A stretch of 64,000 nt of DNA from Camarhynchus parvulus (lineage: Eukaryota; Chordata; Aves; Passeriformes; Thraupidae): contig NC_044573.1 of the NCBI RefSeq assembly GCF_901933205.1, positions 112,589,702 through 112,653,701 of the forward strand, written 5' to 3'. Made by a program: the position numbers and the translations under genes. Below are positions 1-10,200 of the stretch, one piece after another; the stretch's first letter is position 1; each line of letters starts with the position of its first letter. Below the pieces are notes generated by a model. The model was given only the letters and a program-made list of their open reading frames with translations, was not told where the DNA came from and searched no databases.

Positions 1-565
1 TGAGTAAGTAGGAAATCTGAAGACATGATGTCCTTGATCCTTCACTGAGAGCTTCCCTGGGCCAGCTGCAGCAGATCATCCCATCCTGTCCCCAAGCCCC
101 ATGCAGGGACAACCACCCAGGGGCTTCTGGGGGCTGCTCAGGAGGAGAATGCCCAGGGGGATCACAGCTGCCTGGGAAGGTCATTTATCCCTGCGTTCTG
201 GGAAGCTCTCTCCTTATGGAATATTCACCTCTCCCATCTGTGCCAGTGCCTGAGGTTTGTGGAGAACCATTTCAATGAATAGTGACAGCAGACAGAGCAG
301 CTTTGGCCTTAAAAAGAGATAAAAAATGGCCCTGCAATGCTGCTGTGAGTCAAGAAATGGTTTGGGGGCTGATTGGTGCAGGATTCTCCTCTGGAAAAGA
401 TGAGTTAAGAACTGATGTTTGCATGACATCGCATTGGCCTGCTGTCCTGCAGGAGTCAGGGCTGAAGGGAATTCCTGGGTTAGGCCAGCATGTCCTTCAT
501 TCCAGTTACACACTGAGAGAGCTCTGACTGCAAACTACCTGTTTGTACTGGTTTGTTTCCAGAGC
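1..565. other. DTNB: Intron, mostly single-copy
   Basis: This is intronic sequence upstream of the first exon seen here. It has mixed composition with no clear tandem structure and no exon with dystrobrevin similarity. The dystrobrevin start codon must lie further upstream, because exon a begins in mid-codon at a conserved internal residue. Nothing else was recognised. Confidence 0.6.
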
Positions 566-569
566 AGCA

Positions 570-945
570 TTGTTAGGGAATCATGGAGTGTCTGGGTGGG
601 AAAGGGCCTTAAATCCCACCCCATCCCACCCCTGCCATGGCAGGGACACCTCCACTGTGCCAGGGTGTCCCAGTGTCCAGCCTGGCCTTGGGCACTGCCA
701 GGGACCCAGGGTGGGCACCCTGTGCCAGGGCCTGCCCACCCTGCCAGGGCACAATTCCTCATTCCCAAGTCTCCCATCCAGCCCTGCCCTCTGGCAGTGG
801 GAGCCATTCCCTGTGTCTGTCCCTCCAGGCCTTGTCCCCAGTCCCTCTCCATCCTTCCTGCCAGCTCCTCCAGGTGCTGTGGTTTGGTCACCCCAGAGCT
901 TTCCCTTCTCCAGGCTGAACAATCCCAATTCTCCCAGGCTTTCCT
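570..945 (-). mobile_element. CR1 LINE 3' fragment
   Basis: The segment holds the passerine CR1 3' region in reverse orientation: CCTGCCATGGCAGGGACA, then CCAGCCTGGCCTTGGGCACTG, then GGCCTTGTCCCCAGTCCCTC, ending near a degraded 'TTCTCCAGGCTGAACAATCCCAA' stretch. The same word order recurs at about ten other sites in the window. It is 5'-truncated, as CR1 copies usually are. Confidence 0.8.
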
Positions 946-1184
946 ACAGCAGAGCTGCTCCATCCCTCTGATCACCTTGGTGCCTGCTCTGGGCTCTCTG
1001 CAGCAGCTCCACACGCCTGTGCTGCTGCCCAGGGCTGGGGCAGCTCTGCAGGTGGGCTCTCACCTGGGCACAGGGGGTCACAGGGGCAGAACCCCCACGT
1101 GTACTGTGCCCGGGCTGGGTGGGCAGAGACTCTGGAGCCTTTTGCCAGGTGCACAGGGAAGCACCAGGAGGTGAAGAGGGTGTG

Positions 1185-1712
1185 CAGGGGGAGGCACAGC
1201 CCCACAGCAGCACGGGGTGTGCAGGGGGAGGCACAGCCCCACAGCAGCACAGCCCCACAGCAGCACGGGGTGTGCAGGGGGAAGCACAGCCCCACAGCAG
1301 CACGGGGTGTGCAGGGGGAGGCACAGCCCCACAGCAGCACGGGGTGTGCAGGGGGAAGCGCAGCCCCACAGCAGCACAGGGTGCTCAGAAGGAAGCACAG
1401 CCCCACAGCAGCAGGTTCAGAAGGTAGCACAGCCACACAGCAGCACAGCCCCACAGCAGCAGGTTCAGAAGGTGATCAGAGGGAAGCACAGCCCCACAGC
1501 AGCAGGTTCAGAAGGTGATCAGAGGGAAGCACAGCCCCACAGCAGCAGGTTCAGAAGGAAGCACAGCCCCACAGCAGCACAGCCCCACAGCAGCACAGCC
1601 CCACAGCAGCAGGTTCAGAGGGTGCTCAGAAGGAAGCACAGCCCCACAGCAGCACAGCCCCACAGCAGCAGGTTCAGAGGGTGCTCAGAAGGAAGCACAG
1701 CCCCACAGCTCT
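1185..1712. repeat. Minisatellite, CACAGCCCCACAGCAGC unit
   Basis: Units built from CACAGCCCCACAGCAGCA are separated by variable spacers (GGGGTGTGCAGGGGGAGG early, GGTTCAGAAGG later). The array stops about 12 bp before the acceptor of exon a, so it places many CAG trinucleotides directly upstream of the splice site. The open frames crossing it are a by-product of the unit lacking stops. Confidence 0.9.
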
Positions 1713-1724
1713 GGTTTGTTGCAG

Positions 1725-1805
1725 GAGCCCAGAACTTCGACGTGATCCGGCTCTCCACGTACAGAACCGCCTGCAAGCTGCGCTTCGTGCAGAAGAGGTG
1801 CAACC
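1725..1805 (+). CDS. DTNB: Beta-dystrobrevin exon a (start of EF-hand-like region)
   Basis: The exon reads (R)[26 protein letters not shown], which matches the start of the EF-hand-like region of beta-dystrobrevin; alpha-dystrobrevin has AQDLDRIRLST at the same place. Dystrobrevins are cytoplasmic members of the dystrophin-associated complex; the beta form is typical of brain and epithelia and binds dystrophin isoforms and syntrophins. The acceptor is TTTGTTGCAG at 1715-1724 and the donor is GTGAGT at 1806. It begins with the last two bases of an Arg codon and ends with the first base of the Leu codon completed in exon b. The upstream residues, including the start Met, are outside the window. 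No damage is visible. Confidence 0.96.
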
Positions 1806-2351
1806 GTGAGTGCTGCCTGCCTCATCCTCCCCCCTGCTGCATGGCTGCTGCACCCCTGGCGGGCAGGGGAGCACTGACCAGCTGTGTTTAGCAGGGATCT
1901 AATGCAGAATTGAATGTGGAATTAAACAGGCGCGAGCCTTACCCGATGCTCTGTGATATCTTCCTGTTTATTCTTTAATGTTCAGAAAACGTGAGGTCCA
2001 AGGGAGCTGAGGTGTTCGTTGCCCTCAGAGCTGGGTGTAGGTGGTCTCAAGCTCTGTGAGGGGCTCTTTCCTCACAGGGAAGCCCAGAGCAGCCCCAGTG
2101 AGCACAGGGACAGTCCCTGCCTGCAGCTGTCCCTGTGGGGACACGGGTGACATCAGTGACCATGGACAGCTCTGGGCAGTGCAGGTTCTCCAGTCCTCTG
2201 CCATGGGCTCTGACCTTGGACAGCTCCCAGGTGGATCCCAGGTGAGCAGGATGCACTTTGTGCCCTGCCCCTGCTGAGCTGGACACAGCAAAGAGCAGAG
2301 CAGGATAACGTGTGGGAGGAGATCCCTGATCCCAGGGCACAGGAACTGCTG
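1806..2351. other. DTNB: Intron, single-copy
   Basis: The donor GTGAGTGC is followed by unremarkable intron of mixed composition. No exon, TE or repeat was recognised before the purine array. Confidence 0.6.
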
Positions 2352-2810
2352 GGGAATGAGGAGGAGGAGGAGGGCTGAGGAGGAAGAGGAGGAGGAGAAC
2401 AGGAGAAGGGCTGAGGAGGAAGAGGAGGGGGTCAGCAGGAGGGCTGAGGAGGAAGAGGAGGAGGAAGCCAGGAGATGGGCTGAGGAGGAGGAGGAGGTCA
2501 GGAGGAAGGCTGAGGAGGAAGAGGAGGAGGCCAGAAGGAGAGCTGAGGAGGAAGAGGAGGAGGAGAACAGGAGAAGGGCTGAGGAGGAAGAGGAGGAGGA
2601 GGAGGCCAGAAGGAGGAGGAGGAGGGCTGAGGAGGAAAAGGAGGAGGCCAGCAGGGAGGGCTGAGGAGGAGGAGGAGAAGGGCTGAGGAGGAAGAGGAGG
2701 AGGAGGAGAAGGCCAGCAGAAGGGCTGAGGAGGAGGAAGAGGGCTGAGGAGGAAGAGGAGAAGGAGGAGGCCAGCAGGGAGGGCTGAGGAGGAGGAGGAG
2801 GCCCGCAGGA
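2352..2810. repeat. GGCTGAGGAGGAAGAGGAGGAG purine-rich array
   Basis: Degenerate 24-33 bp units centre on GCTGAGGAGGAAGAGGAGG and make an almost pure A/G strand on +. A 102-residue Glu/Arg-rich frame at 2356-2664 and long frames on the other strand are artefacts of the unit. Purine/pyrimidine mirror symmetry gives this stretch potential for triplex (H-DNA) formation. Confidence 0.9.
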
Positions 2811-2989
2811 GCCGTGTCCCCGCCGTGTCCCCGCCGTGTCCCCAGGCTGTGCTGGCTGTAGCCCAGCCCCCTGTGCTGCTGCTGGCTCCGCCCTGCACGC
2901 AGGGTTCGTTCTGGCCGCAGTTACAGGTTTAGGGTTCAAACTCTGTTTTCCAGCGCAGGGCACAAAGGAATGGCAGCTGACAGCTCTGC

Positions 2990-3355
2990 CCAGGGCACTG
3001 GTGCCCCCCAGGAGCCCCTTGGCACCGCTGGGCATGGGGTCAGAGCTCTGCACAGGGCACCGGTGCCCCCCAGGAGCCCCTTGGCACCCCTGGGCATGGG
3101 GTCAGAGCTCTGCCCAGGGCACCGGTGCCCCCCAGGAGCCCCTTGGCACCGCTGGGCATGGGGCCAGAGCTCTGCACAGGGCACCGGTGCCCCCCAGGAG
3201 CCCCTTGGCACCCCTGGGCATGGGGCCAGAGCTCTGCCCAGGGCACTGGTGCCCCCCAGGAGCCCCTTGGCACCCCTGGGCATGGGGCCAGAGCTCTGCA
3301 CAGGGCACTGGTGCCCCCCAGGAGCCCCTTGGCACCGCTGGGCATGGGGCCCTGC
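2990..3355. repeat. 62-bp tandem repeat, about 6 copies
   Basis: Six near-identical 62-bp units start GGGCACYGGTGCCCCCCAGG and end GAGCTCTGCACA or GAGCTCTGCCCA. Copies differ at a few linked positions (GCTGGGCATGGGGTC versus CCTGGGCATGGGGCC). Very low divergence implies a recent expansion or ongoing homogenisation. Confidence 0.92.
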
Positions 3356-3842
3356 AGCTCTCTCTGGTCACAGAGGGTGGCACAGCCTGGCCCCTGTGGG
3401 GTTTTCTGTGAGAAATACAGAGTTAGGGCAGTGTGAGGAAGGCATGAGCTCGCACTGAGTGCAGATCATTCTGAAATGTCACCGTGTCCCTGCTCTGGGT
3501 GGCTGCTGATCCTTGGGTGTCTCCTGCACCCTCCTGCAAACCTTGAAAGCTTGGGAGCATTTCAGAATATTGCTTCCTGTGGTTCTGCAGATGGCTCACT
3601 GTGGTTTGGGAAAGGTTTCTGCACGTTGTTGACGCTGCTTGGATGCAGCAGGGAAATCTGGGGGAGAGCTTTGGAGCCCCAGACCTGTGTTTATAAAACA
3701 TTGTGCTCTGGGTTTGGGGACTGGATCAACTGGAAACTGTCAGAGTTTAACTGGAACATCAAGTTCCTCCTACAAGTCAGCATGAGGGTGTTCAAAATCA
3801 CTGTAAACACTTCGTGGTGGATTTAGAGCTTCGTCAGATCCC
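3356..3842. other. DTNB: Intron, single-copy
   Basis: This is ordinary intronic sequence. No tandem structure or recognisable TE occurs until the CR1 at about 3843. The frame 3476-3826 has no recognisable domain and is not supported. Confidence 0.55.
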
Positions 3843-4436
3843 AGAGTGGTTTGGGTTTGGAGAGGGCCCTTAAAGGCCACCCAGTGCCACCCCTGCCATG
3901 GCAGGGACACTGCCACTGTGCCAGGGTGTGCCAGTGTCCAGCCCGGCCTTGGGCACTGCCAGGGATCCAGGGTGGGCACCCTGTGCCAGGGCCTGCCCAC
4001 CCTGCCAGGGAACAATTCCCAATTCCCAAGATCCCACCCAGCCCTGCCCTCTGGCAGTGGGAGCCATTCCCTGTGTCTGTCCCTCCAGGCCTTGTCCCCA
4101 GTCCCTCTGCAGCTCTCCTGGAGCCCCTTCAGGCCCTGCCAGGGGCTCCAGGATCTCCCCAGAGCTCAGTTTTTCCCTTGAACCCCCCAGATCTGCACCC
4201 CAAAGGATCTGGGTGCTGAGAATGAGAAGCCCAGCCCGGAGCCATCGCAGGCAGCAGCACCTTGGGATGCCAGGATCCCAACTGGGATGGGTGGGAAGGG
4301 AGCTCAGAGCCCCCCCAGTGCCACCCCTGCCATGGCAGGGACACTGCCACTGTGCCAGGGTGTGCCAGTGTCCAGCCTGGCCCCGGGCACTGCCAGGGAC
4401 CCAGGGTGGGCACCCTGTGCCAGGGAGGAACTGGGG
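3843..4436 (-). mobile_element. Two CR1 3' fragments with a shared spacer
   Basis: Two reverse-orientation CR1 3' ends (about 3843-4195 and 4300-4436) are separated by a non-CR1 spacer around 4200-4300 (AGAATGAGAAGCCCAGCCCG and onward). The same arrangement, spacer included, recurs at 27735-28260, so this is a dispersed duplication rather than two independent CR1 insertions. Confidence 0.82.
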
Positions 4437-4481
4437 CTGGTGGCTGAAGCTCTGCCTGCTCAGGGGGAGGGCTCTGCTGTT

Positions 4482-4795
4482 TCTGACAGACCCAGGAGTC
4501 ACCAAGACATTTTCTGAAAATTCCCTTCACCAGGATTTTTCTCCTGAGAGGCTGGGAAGCCTCAGAAAAGAAATGCAAAGAGTAATTATCTGATGGCTTG
4601 GAATGTGCTCTGGAGGTTACACAGACCAACTGGTGCATCTTTGGTTGGTTCCATGTGATTTGTTTTTAATTAATGACCAATCCCAGGCGAGCTGTGTCAG
4701 GACTCTGGTCAGTCACGGGTTTTTATTATTCATTCCTTTCTAGCTTTTTGATGTGTCCTTTCTCTTTCTTTAGTGTAGTTTTAGTATATCAATAT
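4482..4795 (+). mobile_element. LTR (passerine ERVK-type family), 5' part
   Basis: Family landmarks are visible in order: GATTTTTCTCCTGAGAGGCTG, the GTTATCTGCTGCTGTGGAATG-equivalent, TGGTGCATCTTTGGTTGGTT, TTTTTAATTAATGACCAATC, GGACTCTGGTCAGTCAC, and CTTTAGTGTAGTTTTAGTAT. The same order is seen in full at 50456-50875. The copy runs directly into an AT satellite at the point where the family's short AT-rich stretch should be, and its 3' end is absent. Confidence 0.78.
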
Positions 4796-5672
4796 GATAG
4801 ATATGATATAATATGATATAATATGATATTATATTATTGATATGATATTATATGATATATAATATCGTATAATGTCATATGACATAATATAATACTATAT
4901 TATATGATATAATAGTATATAATTTAATATATGATATGATATGATATTATAATATAATATAATATAATATAATATAATATAATATAATATAATATAATAT
5001 AATATAATATAATATAATATAATATAATATAATATAATATAATATAATATAGTATAATATAGTATAATATAGTATAATATATATAATGTAATATAATAAA
5101 TATAATAAAAATAATATATTATATTTATAATATTATGTAATAGATAATATAATATAATGTAATATATGACATAATATAATATAGTATGATATGATATGAT
5201 ATAATATTATATATTCTATTCTATTCTATTAATGATATGATGTAATATATAATATAATATAATGTATTATGTAATATAATAAAATAATAATATATATTAC
5301 ATACATATTATATAATATATATAATGTTATATATAATATATTTATAATATGATGTAATATATAATATAATATAATATAATATAATATAATATAATATAAT
5401 ATAATATAATATAATATAATATAATATAATATAATATAATATAATATAATATAATATAATATAATGTAATATAATGTAATATAATGTAATATAATATAAT
5501 GTAATGTAATGTAATATAATATAATATATGACATAATATAATATAATATAATATAATATAATATATGACATAATATAATATAGTAGGATATGATATTATG
5601 TGATATAATATTATAGAATATATTATATTCTATATTATATTATATTTATAATATGATGTAATATATAATATA
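4795..5672. repeat. AT satellite, mainly (TAATA)n
   Basis: About 880 bp of ATAAT/TAATA pentamers with variants (ATGAT, TAGTA, TGTAA). Two pure blocks near 4950-5050 and 5360-5470 are separated by diverged parts that repeat each other (around 4860-4945, 5150-5215 and 5530-5670). It starts inside the LTR at 4482 and ends abruptly at a CR1. Confidence 0.92.
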
Positions 5673-5679
5673 AGGAGAG

Positions 5680-5888
5680 CAGCGAGGCTGGTGAGGGGCT
5701 GGGGGCACAAACCCCGTGAGGAACATCTGAAGGAGCTGGGGCTGTTGAGCCTGGAGGAAAGGAGACTCAGAGGTGACCTTATTGCTCTCTACAGCTCCCT
5801 GCAGGGAGGTTGGAGACGGGGGGCTGGTGTCTGACACAACCAGAGCACACAGTCTGCAGCTACCTCGGGGAAGGGGTAGGTTGGGAAG
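5680..5888 (+). mobile_element. CR1 LINE, 5' half of a split copy
   Basis: The sequence GGAGCTGGGGCTGTTGAGCC, GGAGACTCAGAGGTGACCTT and ATTGCTCTCTACAGCTCCCT is the CR1 3' region that encodes the end of the reverse transcriptase ORF. It continues through a degraded ACCAGAGCACACAGTCTGCA to GGTAGGTTGGG. The expected next words (AGGTTGGATATTAGGAAAAA) appear about 900 bp later at 6796, so the element is interrupted. Confidence 0.8.
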
Positions 5889-6784
5889 GATGAAAGTTTG
5901 GCCAGAAAGTCTCACAGATCTGTGTGCTTGGCAGGAAGATTTTTAAATATAGAATCTGAAGAAGGAATAGAGATGGAAGCAAGTTTTGATATAGAAGGAA
6001 AGAATTGCTGAGCCAGTCTTGCTGGCTAACCAAGGAGGCAGAGTGTGTAAGTTAGAAGGGGTTTTTATGGCTCAGAGCAAAGGACAAACCCACCCCAAAC
6101 AAAAAGATGTTTTTACCAAGCAGAAAGAGAGCACAGGCAAACAAGCCTGCTGATATTGCAAGTAGAAAAAAGGTCTCAGAATTTTCCACTGCAAGAAAAC
6201 TGAAAAACAACTTCAGCTGAAACTGTAATGTACTGACTTTGAGTGATTGGAGAATAGTAACATGGATATGGTAATTATAGGATTTATGATGGGCTGTAGG
6301 TAACAGTTAAGGTGTAGATTGGTTCTGCTGTGTGAAGATGCTCAGCAAAGGAAAGTATATAATGCATTGTAACCAAAAGAAAAGTCTATAATGCATTGTA
6401 ACCAAAATTAAAGGATCTCCAGGCCTGCCTGCAGCTGGAGCTGCCAGCTGTGGGCACAGCTCTGTCACCCACGACCCTGGGCTGCTGTGACATCTTGGAT
6501 GCAATAAACTGCATTTTGGATACAATAAACTGCATTTTGGATACAATACACTGCATTTTGGATGCAATAAACTGCATTTTGGATGCAATAAACTGCATTT
6601 TGTATACAATACACTGCATTTTGGATGCAATAGACTGCATTTTGGATACAATAAACTGCATTTTGGATGCAATAAACTGCATTTTGGATACAATAAACTG
6701 CATTTTGGATACAATACACTGCATTTTGGATACAATAAACTGGATTCTGGAGAGCTGCCTGGAGTCCCACATCCCTCATTTAGG
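5889..6784 (+). mobile_element. LTR-like insertion inside the CR1
   Basis: About 900 bp unrelated to CR1 separates the two CR1 halves. The motif AGGTTGG is present at both junctions, as a target-site duplication or microhomology would give. The insert has LTR-like layout: an A/G-rich first part, a TATA-like GTATATAATGCATTG at about 6355, then AATAAA signals near the right end. Exact ends and family are uncertain, and a TG...CA pair could not be fixed. Confidence 0.6.
6490..6745 (+). repeat. 21-bp repeat carrying AATAAA, about 12 copies
   Basis: The unit is ACAATAAACTGCATTTTGGAT or a one- or two-base variant (GCAATAAAC, ACAATACAC). Most copies contain a perfect AATAAA hexamer. Because 21 is a multiple of three, it gives an open frame with a 7-residue period, which is not a gene. 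It lies in the polyadenylation-signal part of the LTR-like insertion. Confidence 0.93.
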
Positions 6785-7002
6785 CTCTTACAGTACAGGT
6801 TGGATATTAGGAAAAAAAATTTTCACTGAAAGAATAATACAGCGCTGGAATGCTCCTCCCAGGGAGGTGGTGGAGTCACCATCTCTGGGTGTGTTTATGA
6901 AACACTGGACACGGCGCTGGGGGCTGTAGTCGAGGTGTCAGGTTGGACTGGATGATCGTAGGGGTCTCTTCCAACCTCCTGATTCTGTGATTCTGTTTTT
7001 CC
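6785..7002 (+). mobile_element. CR1 LINE 3' end with tail, next to exon b
   Basis: The words AGGTTGGATATTAGGAAAAA, CTCCCAGGGAGGTGGTGGAGTC, GGTTGGACTGGATGATCGTA and GGGTCTCTTCCAACCTCCTG lead into the characteristic CR1 terminal repeat GATTCTGTGATTCTGT. The tail ends about 12 bp before the acceptor of exon b and merges with its pyrimidine tract. Confidence 0.9.
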
Positions 7003-7014
7003 TTTGTTCCCCAG

Positions 7015-7228
7015 TTCACCTGGTTGATATCTGGAACATGATTGAAGCCTTCCGAGATAACGGCCTTAACACGTTGGATCACAGCGCGGAGCTCAACGTG
7101 TCCCGCCTGGAGACCATCATCTCCTCCATCTACTACCAGCTGAACAAGCGCCTGCCCTCCAGCCACCAGATCAGCGTGGAGCAGAGCATCAGCCTGCTGC
7201 TCAACTTCGTCCTGGCAGCCTATGACAG
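7015..7228 (+). CDS. DTNB: Beta-dystrobrevin exon b (EF-hand-like region 1)
   Basis: The exon completes Leu from exon a and reads [20 protein letters not shown], then a [17 protein letters not shown] stretch, [20 protein letters not shown], and [13 protein letters not shown]. This is the first EF-hand-like module shared by dystrobrevins and dystrophin, a helical region that helps dystrophin-family proteins fold around the ZZ domain. [17 protein letters not shown] matches the beta paralogue. The acceptor is TTTGTTCCCCAG ending at 7014. The only donor that rebuilds the conserved Ser-Glu-Gly across the junction is GC at 7229 (ACAG|GCCAGT). An alternative GT at 7235 is also in frame and would replace Ser by Arg-Pro-Val. 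Confidence 0.95.
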
Positions 7229-7234
7229 GCCAGT
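7229..7234 (+). other. DTNB: Probable GC donor splice site
   Basis: The exon end CTATGACAG is followed by GCCAGT, not GT. With the exon ending in AG, the next exon's first T makes Ser, as in mammalian beta-dystrobrevin. GC-AG introns are about 1% of vertebrate introns and normally have strong flanking consensus; here AG at -2/-1 and AGT at +4 to +6 fit and C at +3 does not. The site touches the minisatellite. Confidence 0.6.
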
Positions 7235-7235
7235 G

Positions 7236-10200
7236 TGCCCCTGTGTGCCCCTGTGTGCCCCCTGTGTGCCCCCTGTGTGCCCCCTGTGTGCCCCCTGTGT
7301 GCCCGTGTGTGCCCCTGTGTGCCCCTGTGTGCCCCCTGTGTGCCCCTGTGTGCCCCTGTGCCGTGTGCCCCCTGTGCCCCCCTGTGTGCCCCTGTGTGTG
7401 CCCCTGTGTGCCCCCTGTGTGCCCGTGTCCCCGTGTGCCGTGTGTGCCCCCTGTGTGCCCTGTGCCCGTGTGTGCCCCCCCCCCTGTGTGCCAGTGTGCC
7501 CCCTGTGTGCCCCTGTGTGCCCCCTGTGTGCCCCTGTGTGCCCCTGTGTGCCCCTGTGTGCCCGTGTGCCAGTGTGTGCCCCTGTGTGCCCCCTGTGTGC
7601 CCCCCCTGTGTGCCCCTGTGTGCCCCTGTGTGCCAGTGTGTGCCCCTGTGTGCCAGTGTGTGCCCCTGTGTGCCCGTGTGCCCGTGTGTGCCCCTGTGTG
7701 CCCCCCTGTGTGCCCCCTGTGTGCCCGTGTGTGCCCCCCTGTGTGCCCCTGTGTGCCCCTGTGTGCCAGTGTGTGCCCCTGTGTGCCCCTGTGTGTGCCC
7801 CTGTGTGCCCCCTGTGTGCCCCCGCCCCCTGTGTGCCCCTGTGTGCCCCTGTGTGCCCCCTGTGTGCCAGTGTGTGCCAGTGTGTGCCCCTGTGTGCCCC
7901 CTGTGTGCCCCCTGTGTGCCCCCTGTGTGCCCCCCCCCTGTGTGCCCCCTGTGTGCCCCCTGTGTGCCCCTGTGTGCCAGTGTGTGCCCCCTGTGTGCCC
8001 CCTGTGTGCCCCCTGTGTGCCCGTGTGTGCCCCTGTGTGCCCCCTGTGTGCCCCTGTGTGCCAGTGTGTGCCCCTGTGTGCCCCCTGTGTGCCCCTGTGT
8101 GCCAGTGTGTGCCCCTGTGTGCCCCTGTGTGCCCCTGTGTGCCCCCTGTGTGCCCCCTGTGTGCCCCTGTGTGCCCCCTGTGTGCCCCTGTGTGCCCCTG
8201 TGTGCCCCCTGTGTGCCCCCCCTGTGTGCCCCCTGTGTGCCCCCCCCTGTGTGCCCCTGTGTGCCCCCTTGTGTGTGTGCCCCTGTGTGCCCCCTGTGTG
8301 CCCCTGTGTGCCCCTGTGTGCCCCCTGTGTGCCCCCTGTGTGCCAGTGTGTGCCCCCTGTGTGCCCCCTGTGTGCCCCTGTGTGCCCCTGTGCCGTGTGC
8401 CCCCTGTGTGCCCCTGTGTGCCCCTGTGTGCCCGTGTGTGCCCCCTGTGTGCCCCCTGTGTGCCCCTGTGTGCCAGTGTGTGCCCCCTGTGTGCCCCCTG
8501 TGTGCCCCTGTGTGCCCCCTGTGTGCCAGTGTGTGCCCCCTGTGTGCCCCCTGTGTGCCCCCCTGTGTGCCCCCCCCTGTGTGCCCCCCTGTGTGCCCCC
8601 CCTGTGCCCCCTGTGTGCCCCTGTGTGCCCCCCTGTGTGCCCCCCCTGTGCCCCCTGTGTGCCCCCCTGTGTGCCCCCCTGTGTGCCCCCTGTGTGCCAG
8701 TGTGTGCCAGTGTGTGCCCCCCTGTGTGCCCCCCTGTGTCCCCTGTGTGCCCCCTGTGTGCCCCTGTGTGCCCCCGTGTGTGCCCTGTGTGCCCTGTTCC
8801 CCGTGGTTGTTCCCCTGTGTGCCCCTGTGTGCCCCCTGTGTGCCCCTGTGTGCCAGTGTGTGCCCCCTGTGTGCCCCCTGTGTGCCCCCTGTGTGCCCCT
8901 GTGTGTGCCCCCCCTGTGTGCCAGTGTGTGTCCCCTGTGTGCCCCCTGTGTGCCCCCCTGTGTGCCCCCTGTGTGCCCCCTGTGTGCCAGTGTGTGCCCC
9001 CTGTGTGCCCCTGTGTGCCCCCTGTGTGCCCCCCTGTGTGCCCCCTGTGTGCCCCCTGTGTGCCCCTGTGTGCCCCCCTGTGTGTCCCCCTGTGTGCCCC
9101 TGTGTGCCAGTGTGTGCCCCCTGTGTGCCCCCTGTGTGCCCCTGTGTGCCCCTGTGTGCCCCTGTGTGCGCCCCTGTGTGCCCCCTGTGTGCCCCCTGTG
9201 TGCCCCCTGTGTGCCAGTGTGTGCCCCCTGTGTGCCCCCTGTGTGCCCCTGTGTGCCCCCTGTGTGCCCCCTGTGTGCCCCCCCCCTGTGTGCCCGTGTG
9301 TGCCCCCTGTGTGCCCCTGTGTGCCAGTGTGTGCCCCCCTGTGTGTCCCCTGTCCTGTGTGCCCCTGTGTGCCCCTGTGTGCCCCTGTGTGCCCCCTGTG
9401 TGCCCCTGTGTCCCCTGTGTGCCCCTGTGTGCCCCTGTGTGCCCCTGTGTGCCCCCTGTGTGCCCCTGTGTGCCCCCTGTGTGCCCCCTGTGCCCCCTGT
9501 GTGCCCGTGTGTGCCAGTGTGTGCCCCCTGTGTGCCCCCTGTGTGCCCCCTGTGTGTGCCCCTGTGTGCCCCCTGTGTGCCCGTGTGTGCCCCTGTGTGC
9601 CCCTGTGTGCCCCCTGTGTGCCCCCTGTGTGCCCCCGTGTGTGCCCCTGTGTGCCCCCTGTGTGCCCCGTGTGTGCCCCTGTGTGCCCCTGTGTGCCCGT
9701 GTGTGCCCCTGTGTGCCCCTGTGTGCCCGTGTGTGCCCCTGTGTGCCCCCCCCCCCTGTGTGCCCCTGTGTGCCAGTGTGTGCCCCCTGTGTGCCCCCCT
9801 GTGTGCCCCCCGTGCTGTGTGCCCCGTGTGCCCCCTGTGTGCCCCTGTGTGCCCCCTGTGTGCCCCCTGTGTGCCCCTGTGTGCCCCCTGTGTGCCCCCC
9901 TGTGTGCCCCCTGTGTGCCCCTGTGTGCCCCCTGTGTGCCCCCTGTGTGCCCCGTGTGCAGTGTGTGCCCCCCTGTGCCCCTGCCCCCCTGTGTGCCCCC
10001 TGTGTGCCCCCCTGTGTGCCCCCTGTGTGCCAGTGTGTGCCCCTGTGTGCCCCCTGTGTGCCCCCTGTGTGCCCCCGTTGTGTGTGCCCCTGTGTGCCCC
10101 TGTGTGCCCCCTGTGTGCCCCGTGTGCCCCCTGTGTGCCCCCTGTGTGCCCCCTGTGCCCCTGTGTGCCCCTGTGTGCCCCTGTGTGCCCCCCTGTGTGC

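Noticed and set aside
2356..2664. Glu/Arg-rich 102-residue coiled-coil-like frame
   Set aside because: It is a GAG/GAA purine array in an intron; no conserved exon of dystrobrevin falls here.
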